A DNA stretch of 6,458 bases from Zoogloeaceae bacterium (GTDB lineage: Bacteria; Pseudomonadota; Gammaproteobacteria; Burkholderiales; Rhodocyclaceae), in contig JAISPO010000015.1 in the NCBI GenBank assembly GCA_031274855.1, forward strand, positions 1 through 6,458, written 5' to 3'. Of the stretch, positions 1 through 6,237 are shown piece after piece. The notes beneath the pieces are model-generated. The model searched no databases. It was not told the DNA's origin and saw nothing but the letters and a program-made list of their open reading frames with translations. A program made the translations under genes and the position numbers. Position 1 is the first letter of the stretch, and every line of letters starts with the position of its first letter.

Positions 1-783
1 GAATCGGTTTTGTTGATGTGCTGCCCGCCCGCGCCGGATGCGCGAAAGGTGTCGATCCGCAGGTCAGCCGGATTGATGTCCACCTGAATCGAATCATCGA
101 CTTCGGGGGAGACGAACACCGACGAGAAACTGGTATGGCGGCGCGCGTTGGAGTCGAAAGGCGATTTGCGCACCAGCCGGTGAATGCCGGTTTCCGTGCG
201 CAGATAGCCGTAGGCGTAATCGCCCGTGACTTTGATGGCGGCGGTTTTGATACCAGCGACTTCGCCCTCAGATTCTTCCAGCACTTCGACGGTGAAGCCC
301 TTGCGCTCGCAGTAACGCAGGTACATGCGCAGCAGCATGGCGGCCCAGTCTTGCGCCTCGGTGCCGCCCGCGCCGGCCTGAATATCGACGAAGCAGTTGT
401 TCGGATCGGCGGGGTTGGCGAACATGCGGCGGAATTCGATTTCCGCAACATGCCGCTCGGTACCGGCCAGATCGCTTTCGACGGCGGCCACTGTTTCCTC
501 GTCAGCCTCGGCGCGCGCCATCTCGAACAAATCGCCGGTGTCGCCCAGTTCTCTGGTGATGTCGCGCAGATTGACCACTACGCTTTCGAGGGCCTTTTTT
601 TCCTTGCCGAGCGCCTGGCCGCGCTCCGCGTCGTTCCAGAGGGCGGGGTCTTCGAGTTCCCGATTGACTTCTTCGAGCTTCAACGCCTTGGCGTCGAAGT
701 CAAAGATACCTCCGCAGTTCGGCCGCGCGGCGGCTAAGATCGGCGAGACGGCTGGCGATGCTGTTGAGGCGTTCTGCTTCCAT
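1..783 (-). CDS. prfB: Peptide chain release factor 2 (RF2), partial at the 3' end, with programmed +1 frameshift
   Basis: RF2 is the cytoplasmic class I factor that recognises UGA and UAA and triggers peptide release from the ribosome. The ATG at 783-781 has an AGGAAG Shine-Dalgarno 5 nt upstream (794-789). Frame 0 encodes 27 residues (MEAERLNSIA... ending RRYL) and stops at an in-frame TGA (702-700). A +1 shift continues with Asp28, and the new frame stays open to the left edge, giving 260 visible residues. These include GGTEAQDW at about 139-146, the stop-codon-reading tripeptide SPF at 207-209 and the catalytic GGQ at 252-254. E. coli RF2 has SPF at 205-207 and GGQ at 250-252, so about 105 C-terminal residues lie outside the window. 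The residue matching E. coli K-12 Thr246 is Ala248, the usual, more active form. The gene follows recJ by 27 nt on the same strand, as in many proteobacteria where lysS comes next. Identity is near certain. Confidence 0.97.
699..713 (-). promoter_or_regulatory. RF2 programmed +1 ribosomal frameshift site
   Basis: On the minus strand the sequence reads GGAGG TAT CTT TGA C. GGAGG (713-709) is a perfect internal Shine-Dalgarno placed 3 nt before the slippery CTT (705-703). TGA (702-700) is the frame-0 stop, followed by C (699), the weak termination context known from E. coli. The anti-SD pairing and slow UGA decoding push the P-site tRNA-Leu from CUU to UUU, so decoding resumes at GAC (Asp). Low RF2 favours the shift and high RF2 favours termination, which gives autoregulation. 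The E. coli element reads AGGGGGTATCTTTGAC, so every key component is conserved. Function here is inferred from this match. Confidence 0.95.
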
Positions 784-810
784 GATGGCTTCCTGAAGAA
801 TAACTGCTAA

Positions 811-2505
811 TTATACCGCTGCGCGGAAATCCTCGATGAGCAGTTGGACGCTGGCAAGGCCGTTCCACTCGTTGATGTCGAGCCGGTAAGCGGCTTCGAT
901 ACGCGCGGGCGCTGGCTCGGCGAAGTTGAAGCGAATCGCCTCGTAGCGCGAGCGGCCCTGACGCAACGCGAGCTTGAGGTGTTTGTCTTTCAGCAATTTC
1001 TGGTTTTCCACTTCGAATACATCCGCGAACACCGGCATCGGAAATGCCTGCCCCCAGATTTCGGCTTGCAGCAGACGGGCGGTGTCGAGGCCGCGGTAGC
1101 CTTCTTCCAGTGCCCCATCCGTGACCAGCGTGCGTTGCAAGTCGGCAGGGGAGAGCAGCGCCTGCGCCACGGCTTCAAACTCGGTTTCAAATTCGGCGAG
1201 ATCGTCTTCCATCAGCGTCAGGCCTGCTGCCGCGGCGTGGCCGCCGAAACGCCGCAGCAGCTTGGGGTGGCGCTTGGCAACCAGATCGAGCGCGTCGCGC
1301 AAATGCAGGCCGGCGATGGAACGCCCCGACCCTTTGAGTTCACCGGCGTTGCCGCGGGCAAAGGCGAACGTGGGGCGGTGCAGTTGCTCCCTGACGCGGC
1401 CCGCCAGAATGCCAATCACGCCCTGATGCCAATCTGGATCGAACAGCGTCAAACTGGCGCGGTTGCCGGCATCGAGTCCGTCGAGCAGGGTGTTGGCCGC
1501 CTCGCGCATGTCGGCCTCGATGACGCGCCGCTCGCGGTTAATGCCGTCGAGCGTTTGGGCGATGTTAAGCGCGCGGCCATTGTCGTCCGTGGTCAGCGCC
1601 TCGATGCCGAGCGCCATGTCGGCCAGCCGCCCCGTGGCGTTGATGCGCGGGCCGATGGCGAAGCCGAGATCAAACGCGGCGGCATTGGCCGGAGCGCGGC
1701 CCGCGACGGCGAACAGCGCCTTGATGCCCGCCTGCATCCGTCCGGCGCGGATGCGCTGCAAACCCTGCGCGACCAGCACGCGGTTGTTGCGGTCGAGCGG
1801 CACGACATCGGCCACAGTGCCGAGCGCCACCAGATCGAGCAAATCGGCGAGATTGGGCTCCTTGCCCACAGCGAAGCTGCCGCGCCGCCGCAACTCGGCG
1901 CGCAGCGCGAGCATGACGTAAAACATGACGCCGACGCCCGCGATGGCCTTGCTCGGAAAGCCGCACCCCGGCTGGTTGGGATTGACAATGACATCGGCGG
2001 CGGGCAGTTCCGGCGTGGGCAGATGGTGGTCGGTGATGAGCGTGGCAATGCCGAGCCGCTTGGCTTCGGCAACGCCTTCGACGCTGGCGATGCCGTTATC
2101 CACGGTGACAATCAAATCGGGTTTTTTCTCCGCCGCCAGCCGGACTACTTCAGGCGACAGGCCGTAGCCGGTATCGAAGCGGTTGGGCACCAGAGAATCA
2201 ACTGTGGCCCCGAACTGCCGCAAGGCGCGCAGGCCGACCGCGCAGGCGGTGGCGCCGTCGCAATCGTAGTCGGCGACAATCAAAATGCGTTTGCGGGCGG
2301 CAATGGCGTCGGCCAGCAGAGTGGCGGCCTCTGCCGCGCCTTTCAACTGATCGGGCGGCAACAGGGTGGCGAGGCCGGTGTCCAACTCGGCCTTGGCCGT
2401 GACGCCACGCGCCGCGAAAAGCCGCGCCAGCAGCGGATGCACGCCCGACTGTTCAAGCATCAGGGCGGCGCGGGTCGGCACTGGGCGGGTGATGATGCGC
2501 GTCAT
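811..2505 (-). CDS. recJ: Single-stranded-DNA-specific 5'-3' exonuclease RecJ
   Basis: RecJ degrades single-stranded DNA 5' to 3' in RecFOR recombinational repair, mismatch repair and base-excision repair, using Mn2+/Mg2+. The 564-residue product is close to the E. coli length (577). Visible DHH-superfamily motifs are DYDCDG (79-84), VDNG (135-138), DHH (159-161) and a metal-ligand region LDLVALGTVADVVPL (223-237), with GPRINATGR at 285-293. The DHHA1 nucleic-acid-binding part shows WHQGVIGILAGR (359-370), GSGRS (392-396) and RFGGHAAAAG (419-428). Residues from about 455 to the end fit the C-terminal OB-fold domain. All catalytic motifs look intact. The start ATG overlaps the TGA of the upstream rpfE-type gene as ATGA (2505-2502), so translation is probably coupled. 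No strong independent ribosome binding site is visible. prfB follows after 27 nt with no visible terminator, implying cotranscription. Confidence 0.96.
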   Translation of the reverse strand: MTRIITRPVPTRAALMLEQSGVHPLLARLFAARGVTAKAELDTGLATLLPPDQLKGAAEAATLLADAIAARKRILIVADYDCDGATACAVGLRALRQFGATVDSLVPNRFDTGYGLSPEVVRLAAEKKPDLIVTVDNGIASVEGVAEAKRLGIATLITDHHLPTPELPAADVIVNPNQPGCGFPSKAIAGVGVMFYVMLALRAELRRRGSFAVGKEPNLADLLDLVALGTVADVVPLDRNNRVLVAQGLQRIRAGRMQAGIKALFAVAGRAPANAAAFDLGFAIGPRINATGRLADMALGIEALTTDDNGRALNIAQTLDGINRERRVIEADMREAANTLLDGLDAGNRASLTLFDPDWHQGVIGILAGRVREQLHRPTFAFARGNAGELKGSGRSIAGLHLRDALDLVAKRHPKLLRRFGGHAAAAGLTLMEDDLAEFETEFEAVAQALLSPADLQRTLVTDGALEEGYRGLDTARLLQAEIWGQAFPMPVFADVFEVENQKLLKDKHLKLALRQGRSRYEAIRFNFAEPAPARIEAAYRLDINEWNGLASVQLLIEDFRAAV

Positions 2506-3494
2506 GGTTCGATATCCGCGAGGTTCTTCGCGGGCCGCCAGAAGCGCCGGAGGCTTAGGCTGGTCGCGGTGGCCTCAAACGCCCGTTCGCCATCGGCGAC
2601 AAGCGTTAATTGACGCGCTACGCCGCCCGCCGCGCCGGCCAGGGCGGGGGCGAACCAACCCGCTTCCAGTTGCGCCAGCGCCTCCCGCCAGGCCATCGCG
2701 TCATGCGCGATGGAGGCGGCGGATAAGTGGCCGAGTTTCACCAGCGTCTTGCCTGACTGCGGAATATGGCGGGCGGGCAATGCGGCCACTTCGCAACCAG
2801 CCAGCATGGCAAGGCCGCGCAACACGGGATCATCGGTCAGCACGCGGTCGAAAGCGCGTCGCGCGCCATCCGGCAAGCGGCCCTGGCCCCAAGGCCAGAG
2901 ATGATTGACCGTGATATGTCCCACTTCAATACGCCGCTGGTTGACCTCGTGAGTGTGCAGCAAGGTTTGCGCTTCGGCCAAGCGGCGACGCCATTCCGCG
3001 CCATCCGCACCGCTTGGCAGCGCGGGATCAACGGCGCGGCCAACGGCGGCAGGCAACGGTTTGGTTTCGATGCGGGCGGGCTGCGCGAGACGCAAATGCC
3101 AGCGTCCGGCGGCAGTGGCGAGCAGTTCGCCGAAATCGGAAAACAGCGGCGCGATGGCCTCGCGCAGCGCGGCGTCCTCTTCCGCGTTCAAAGCCAGTGC
3201 CGTTGGCGCATCGGCAATCAGCGCCCATTCCCGCAAGCGCAAATGCACGGGGTCGAGGCAAATCCAGTTGTGATTGTCCGGCTGGCTGCCATCGCCCAAC
3301 AGACGCAGCGCGGCGGCGGGCAGCGGGGCGGTAATGCCGAATGTTTCGGCCAGCCAGCCGTCTTCGCCGGTCAGCGGGCGCAGGCGGGCGCGGCCAAGCA
3401 GCCTGCCCAGCGACGGCAGGGGCAGGTCGAAGGTGGTATCGCGCAGAATCTCGCGCGGCCAGAGCAGGGCAGGCACGAGCAGAGTGAGAGGCAT
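2502..3494 (-). CDS. rpfE: RpfE-type conserved protein of unknown function
   Basis: The product resembles the family annotated as 'regulatory protein, RpfE type' (COG4255-like, sometimes mislabelled phosphoglycerate mutase). Its members sit next to recJ in beta- and gammaproteobacteria, including the Xanthomonas rpf region. The biochemical role is unknown. With the start chosen here it has 330 residues beginning MPLTLLVPALLWP, a typical family N-terminus. Recognisable boxes are GDGSQPDNHNWICLDPVHLRL (about 67-87) and EVGHITVNHLWPWGQGRLP (about 190-208), the latter matching the family's VNSLWxWGGG-like motif. I see no convincing signal peptide or membrane segment, so it is probably cytoplasmic. 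Longer starts at 3518 and 3509 are in frame but would read through the palindrome and overlap lolC. None has a good Shine-Dalgarno. It overlaps recJ by 4 nt and diverges from lolC. Family assignment is fairly sure, the gene symbol less so, and function is not claimed. Confidence 0.8.
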   Translation of the reverse strand: MPLTLLVPALLWPREILRDTTFDLPLPSLGRLLGRARLRPLTGEDGWLAETFGITAPLPAAALRLLGDGSQPDNHNWICLDPVHLRLREWALIADAPTALALNAEEDAALREAIAPLFSDFGELLATAAGRWHLRLAQPARIETKPLPAAVGRAVDPALPSGADGAEWRRRLAEAQTLLHTHEVNQRRIEVGHITVNHLWPWGQGRLPDGARRAFDRVLTDDPVLRGLAMLAGCEVAALPARHIPQSGKTLVKLGHLSAASIAHDAMAWREALAQLEAGWFAPALAGAAGGVARQLTLVADGERAFEATATSLSLRRFWRPAKNLADIEP

Positions 3495-3514
3495 GGCGCA
3501 TGTTAACATGCGCC
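3495..3514. repeat. 20-bp perfect palindrome between divergent rpfE-type and lolC starts; possible operator
   Basis: The half-site GGCGCATGTT is followed directly by its exact reverse complement AACATGCGCC, with the centre at GTTAAC. Allowing a 2-nt bulge, the symmetry extends outward through GCATG/CATGC to about 3491-3520. It abuts the chosen rpfE-type start (ATG 3494-3492) and contains or touches the possible lolC ATGs at 3508 and 3517. A perfect 20-bp palindrome at a given site has a chance of 4^-10, or about 0.006 expected per window of this size at equal base frequencies. The palindrome is seen directly. A role as a dimeric-repressor operator, or as an mRNA hairpin covering both start regions, is inference. 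Confidence 0.85.
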
Positions 3515-3516
3515 CC

Positions 3517-4758
3517 ATGCGTTACGAATTCTGGGTCGGGCTTCGCTATACACGCGCCAAGCGCCGCAACCATTTCATTTCCTTCATTTCGCTGATTTCC
3601 ATGCTCGGCATTGGACTGGGCGTTGCTGCCCTGATTGTCGTGCTGTCGGTGATGAACGGTTTTCAGAAGGAGTTGCGCACACGCATTCTCGGCGTTGTTT
3701 CGCATGTGCAAATCATCGGCGCCGATGGCGAGCTGAATCGCTGGCAGCAGGTGATGGACTCGGTATCCCAACACCCCGAAACACGCGCCGCCGCGCCCTA
3801 TGTGCAGGCGCAGAGTATGCTCGCGTTCGATCAGCAGGCGCGTGGCGCGGTGGTGCGCGGCATTCTGCCCGCCGCCGAGGAGCAGGTGGCTGATTTCGCC
3901 AAGCACATGAAAGTAGGACGGCTGGAGGCGCTCGCCGAAGGCGAATTCAACATCATATTGGGCGTCGATCTGGCGCGCGCGCTCGGCGTTGGCGCCGGTG
4001 ACAAAGTGACCGTGATCGCGCCGCAGGCGCTGGTGACACCGGCGGCAATCCTGCCGCGCCTCAAGCAGTTCAAGGTCAGCGGCATTTTCGATGTCGGCAT
4101 GTCCGAGTTCGATTCCGGCCTCGCGCTCGTCAATCTGCGCGATGCGCAAAAGTTCTATCGTCTGGATGATCGCGTCAGCGGTGTGCGTCTGCGGGTGGAT
4201 GATCTTTTTTCCGCGCCGCGCATTGGCCGCGAACTGCTGCACTACATTGATGCGGATGCTTATGTCACCGACTGGACGCGCAGCCACGCCAATTTCTTCC
4301 GCGCTGTGCAGATCGAAAAGAACATGATGTTTTTGATCCTGCTGCTGATTGTCGCCGTCGCCGCGTTCAACCTCGTTTCGACACTGGTGATGGCTGTTAC
4401 CGACAAACAGGCCGACATCGCCATTCTGCGCACGCTGGGGGCAAGCCCCGGCAGCATCATGCAGATGTTCATTGTTCAAGGCGCGATGATCGGCGTTATC
4501 GGCGTGCTGGCGGGCGTTGCCGGCGGCGTTGCGCTGGCGCTCAACATCGACACCGTGGTGCCATTCATTCAGCGGGTGTTCGGCATCCAGTTCCTCGACA
4601 AGAGCGTGTACTACATCACCGATCTGCCCTCCGACCTGCACTGGAATGATGTCGGCATCATCACTGCCGTTTCCTTCCTGCTGACGCTGGCTGCGACCCT
4701 GTACCCGAGTTGGCGCGCCGCGCGCGTCAATCCTGCCGAGGCGCTGCGCTATGAGTGA
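3517..4758 (+). CDS. lolC: Lipoprotein-releasing ABC transporter permease, LolC/LolE family
   Basis: This inner-membrane permease of the Lol system extracts mature lipoproteins from the inner membrane and hands them to periplasmic LolA, powered by LolD. From ATG 3517 it has 413 residues (E. coli LolC 399, LolE 414). Four membrane segments are visible at about 22-47, 270-294, 315-343 and 378-397. A large periplasmic domain lies between the first two, the MacB/FtsX-type layout. Family signatures include the N-terminal GLRYTRAK and VLSVMNGFQKEL, the cytoplasmic coupling region LRTLGASPGSIMQMF (304-318) and the C-terminal TLYPSWRAARVNPAEALRYE. Segment 173-190 (VTPAAILPRLKQFKVSGI) lines up with the E. 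coli LolC 'Hook' region that binds LolA. In-frame ATGs at 3493 and 3508 are alternatives. I chose 3517 because MRYEFWVGLRY matches the usual N-terminus, although no ATG has a convincing Shine-Dalgarno. Its end overlaps lolD by 8 nt. LolC versus LolE cannot be settled because no second permease is in the window. Confidence 0.93.
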   Translation: MRYEFWVGLRYTRAKRRNHFISFISLISMLGIGLGVAALIVVLSVMNGFQKELRTRILGVVSHVQIIGADGELNRWQQVMDSVSQHPETRAAAPYVQAQSMLAFDQQARGAVVRGILPAAEEQVADFAKHMKVGRLEALAEGEFNIILGVDLARALGVGAGDKVTVIAPQALVTPAAILPRLKQFKVSGIFDVGMSEFDSGLALVNLRDAQKFYRLDDRVSGVRLRVDDLFSAPRIGRELLHYIDADAYVTDWTRSHANFFRAVQIEKNMMFLILLLIVAVAAFNLVSTLVMAVTDKQADIAILRTLGASPGSIMQMFIVQGAMIGVIGVLAGVAGGVALALNIDTVVPFIQRVFGIQFLDKSVYYITDLPSDLHWNDVGIITAVSFLLTLAATLYPSWRAARVNPAEALRYE

Positions 4759-5419
4759 CGCCATCCTCGCCTGCGCCGGTTTGCAAAAAACCTTTATTCA
4801 GGGCGATCTCAACGTGCCCGTGCTGCATGGCGTGAACTTCGCGGTGGCTGCGGGCGAGCGCGTTGCCATCGTCGGCGCCAGCGGTTCGGGCAAGAGTACG
4901 CTTTTGCATCTGCTCGGCGGCCTTGATGCGCCGACGGCCGGCAGCGTCACCCTCAACGGGCGCGGCCTTGCCAACATGAGCGACGCCGAACGCGGCCGTC
5001 TGCGCAACGAAAGTCTGGGCTTCGTCTACCAGTTCCATCACCTGCTGCCCGAATTCACGGCAGTCGAAAATGTCGCCATGCCCCTGCGCATCCGGCGCAT
5101 GAGCAAAGCGGCCGCCGAAGCGCAAGCCGCCGAAATGCTGGAAAAAGTCGGGCTGGGCCAGCGCCTGCGCCATCGCCCCGGCGAACTCTCCGGCGGCGAG
5201 CGTCAGCGCACCGCCATCGCGCGCGCGCTGGTTACGCGGCCAGCCTGCGTCCTCGCCGACGAACCCACCGGTAACCTCGACCGCCAAACCGCCAGCGAAG
5301 TATTCAACCTGATGCTCAACCTGAACTCCGGCGCGGCGCTGGTCATCGTCACCCACGACCCCGAACTCGCTGCCCGCGCCGACCGCGTACTCACCCTGCG
5401 CGACGGGACGCTCAGGTAA
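4751..5419 (+). CDS. lolD: Lipoprotein-releasing ABC transporter ATP-binding protein LolD
   Basis: LolD is the cytoplasmic ATPase whose dimer drives lipoprotein release by the LolC/E permease. The 222-residue product has a Walker A GASGSGKST (42-50), Q-loop Gln94 inside the LolD-typical FVYQFHHLLPEFTAVENV, ABC signature LSGGE (146-150), Walker B CVLADEP (166-172, Asp170 and catalytic Glu171), D-loop NLD and switch His202 in THD. All catalytic elements are intact and the length is normal (E. coli LolD 233). The FHHLLP segment separates it from the related MacB and FtsE ATPases. ATG 4751 lies inside the lolC end (ATGAGTGA), with GAGG about 9 nt upstream, so it is translationally coupled to its partner. 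Its TAA stop (5417-5419) is part of a 7-nt tandem repeat array. aat converges downstream with only 20 nt between the two stop codons. Confidence 0.96.
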   Translation: MSDAILACAGLQKTFIQGDLNVPVLHGVNFAVAAGERVAIVGASGSGKSTLLHLLGGLDAPTAGSVTLNGRGLANMSDAERGRLRNESLGFVYQFHHLLPEFTAVENVAMPLRIRRMSKAAAEAQAAEMLEKVGLGQRLRHRPGELSGGERQRTAIARALVTRPACVLADEPTGNLDRQTASEVFNLMLNLNSGAALVIVTHDPELAARADRVLTLRDGTLR

Positions 5420-5450
5420 CAGGGTTCAGGGTACAGGCTTCAGGTTTCAG
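5413..5450. repeat. Heptanucleotide tandem repeat (five units) at the lolD/aat convergence
   Basis: The plus strand reads five consecutive 7-nt units in perfect phase: CAGGTAA (5413), CAGGGTT (5420), CAGGGTA (5427), CAGGCTT (5434) and CAGGTTT (5441), then a partial CAG (5448-5450). CAGG is invariant, followed by a variable T-rich trinucleotide (consensus near CAGGKTW). The lolD stop TAA is the end of unit 1. The aat stop (TGA on the minus strand, 5442-5440) spans the unit 4/5 junction. There is no inverted symmetry, so it is not a hairpin terminator. Arrays like this can change copy number by replication slippage. Whether this one varies, or belongs to a dispersed genomic repeat family, cannot be told from the window. 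Confidence 0.85.
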
Positions 5451-6105
5451 TCCCTCCCACCAGTTGATCCAGCAGCGCGATGAAATCGCTGCGCGGAATC
5501 GGCCGGGCGCCGAGAGAGGCGAGATGCGCGGTTTCCATTTGACAGTCGATGATGCCGAATCCCTGACTTTGCAGGTGACGGCACAGGTGGACGAGCGCAA
5601 TTTTCGAGGCGTCGGCCTGCCGCGAGAACATGGATTCGCCATAGAACGCCCGCCCCAGCGCCATGCCGTAAAGCCCGCCCGCCAGCCTGCCGTCCAGCCA
5701 TACTTCGACGCTGTGCGTGTAACCGAGTTCGTGCAGTTTGCCGTAAGCGGATTGCATCTCGGCGGTAATCCATGTGCCATGCTGACCGGGACGCGAAGCG
5801 GCGGCGCAGGCGGCCATGACTTGCCCGAAAGCGGTATCGAATGTCACCTCGTAAGGCTTGTTGCGCAGCGCCTTGGCGAGCGAGCGGGAAATTTTCAACT
5901 CGGCCGGAAACAGCGCCATGCGCGGGTCGGGGCTCCACCAGAGAATCGGCTCTCCGGCCGAATACCAGGGGAAAATGCCGCGCCGGTAAGCGGCCAGAAG
6001 GCGCGCGGGCGACAGGTCGCCGCCCGCGGCCAGCAGGCCGTTGGGTTCGGCCAGCGCCTGTTCGACGGGCGGGAAGACGGGTTCCGGTGGCAGCCAGGGG
6101 ATCAT
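5440..6105 (-). CDS. aat: Leucyl/phenylalanyl-tRNA-protein transferase
   Basis: Aat transfers Leu or Phe from aminoacyl-tRNA to the N-terminal Arg or Lys of substrate proteins in the cytoplasm, creating N-degrons for ClpS/ClpAP. The 221-residue product is near the E. coli length (234). Family motifs are present in order: GGDLSPARLLAAYRRGIFPWY (28-48), ILWWSPDPR (54-62), GTWIT (110-114), HSVEVW (131-136), GGLYG (143-147), GESMFS (156-161) and IDCQ (186-189). Glu157 and Gln189 probably correspond to the E. coli active-site Glu156 and Gln188. The ATG at 6105 is the first start after an in-frame upstream TAA. Only a weak Shine-Dalgarno-like GCGGG precedes it. The stop codon and the last residues lie in or beside the heptamer array. 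The usual neighbour bpt/ate is not seen, since lolD converges on its 3' end. Confidence 0.95.
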   Translation of the reverse strand: MIPWLPPEPVFPPVEQALAEPNGLLAAGGDLSPARLLAAYRRGIFPWYSAGEPILWWSPDPRMALFPAELKISRSLAKALRNKPYEVTFDTAFGQVMAACAAASRPGQHGTWITAEMQSAYGKLHELGYTHSVEVWLDGRLAGGLYGMALGRAFYGESMFSRQADASKIALVHLCRHLQSQGFGIIDCQMETAHLASLGARPIPRSDFIALLDQLVGGTET

Positions 6106-6200
6106 GCCCGCTACGCTACCACGAAGACAGGGAGATTAAAAAACAAGACGCAGGCCGCGGCTAAGGCGTACCATGCTGCAAAACAGACGATAAACAAACA

Positions 6201-6206
6201 TATAAT
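6201..6206 (+). promoter_or_regulatory. Probable sigma70 -10 box for the AcuI/YhdH-like gene
   Basis: A perfect TATAAT lies in an AT-rich patch of otherwise GC-rich DNA, 31 nt before the ATG at 6238. Initiation would fall near 6213 and give a leader of about 25 nt that includes the AAGGGAG ribosome binding site (6227-6233). At 16 to 19 nt upstream I find only poor -35 matches (for example TGCAAA at 6177), so the promoter may be weak or activator-dependent. The rest of the aat/acuI gap (6106-6200) holds no other feature I can support. Confidence 0.55.
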
Positions 6207-6237
6207 CAAGATTTGACCGCAGACCCAAGGGAGCCGC

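Noticed and set aside
18..737. A 239-residue plus-strand open frame opposite prfB.
   Set aside because: It is antisense to prfB, whose minus frame encodes SPF and GGQ at the right places. No independent start signal was seen.
844..2613. A 589-residue open frame on the plus strand opposite recJ.
   Set aside because: It lies antisense to a full-length recJ with every motif intact. Its sequence is low-complexity (rich in Gly, Gln, Arg, Ala), as expected from the reverse frame of GC-rich codons, and it has no recognisable domain.
3545..3550. A TATAGC -10-like box on the minus strand inside lolC, about 50 nt upstream of the rpfE-type start.
   Set aside because: No acceptable -35 at 16-18 nt. It is a single weak hexamer in coding sequence, although a promoter must lie somewhere near here.
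3028..4764. A 578-residue open frame on the minus strand opposite lolC and part of the rpfE-type gene.
   Set aside because: It shadows lolC, which has clear membrane segments and family motifs. The His/Gln/Asn/Arg-rich translation matches the complement of hydrophobic codons and not a real protein.
5413..5450. The lolD/aat junction repeats read as a rho-independent terminator.
   Set aside because: The units are direct, not inverted, so no stable stem or following T-run is present on either strand.
6135..6165. A possible aat promoter on the minus strand (TTTAAT with TTAGCC 18 nt upstream).
   Set aside because: The -35 match is poor and the -10 sits in a simple A/T run, so it is not strong enough to annotate.
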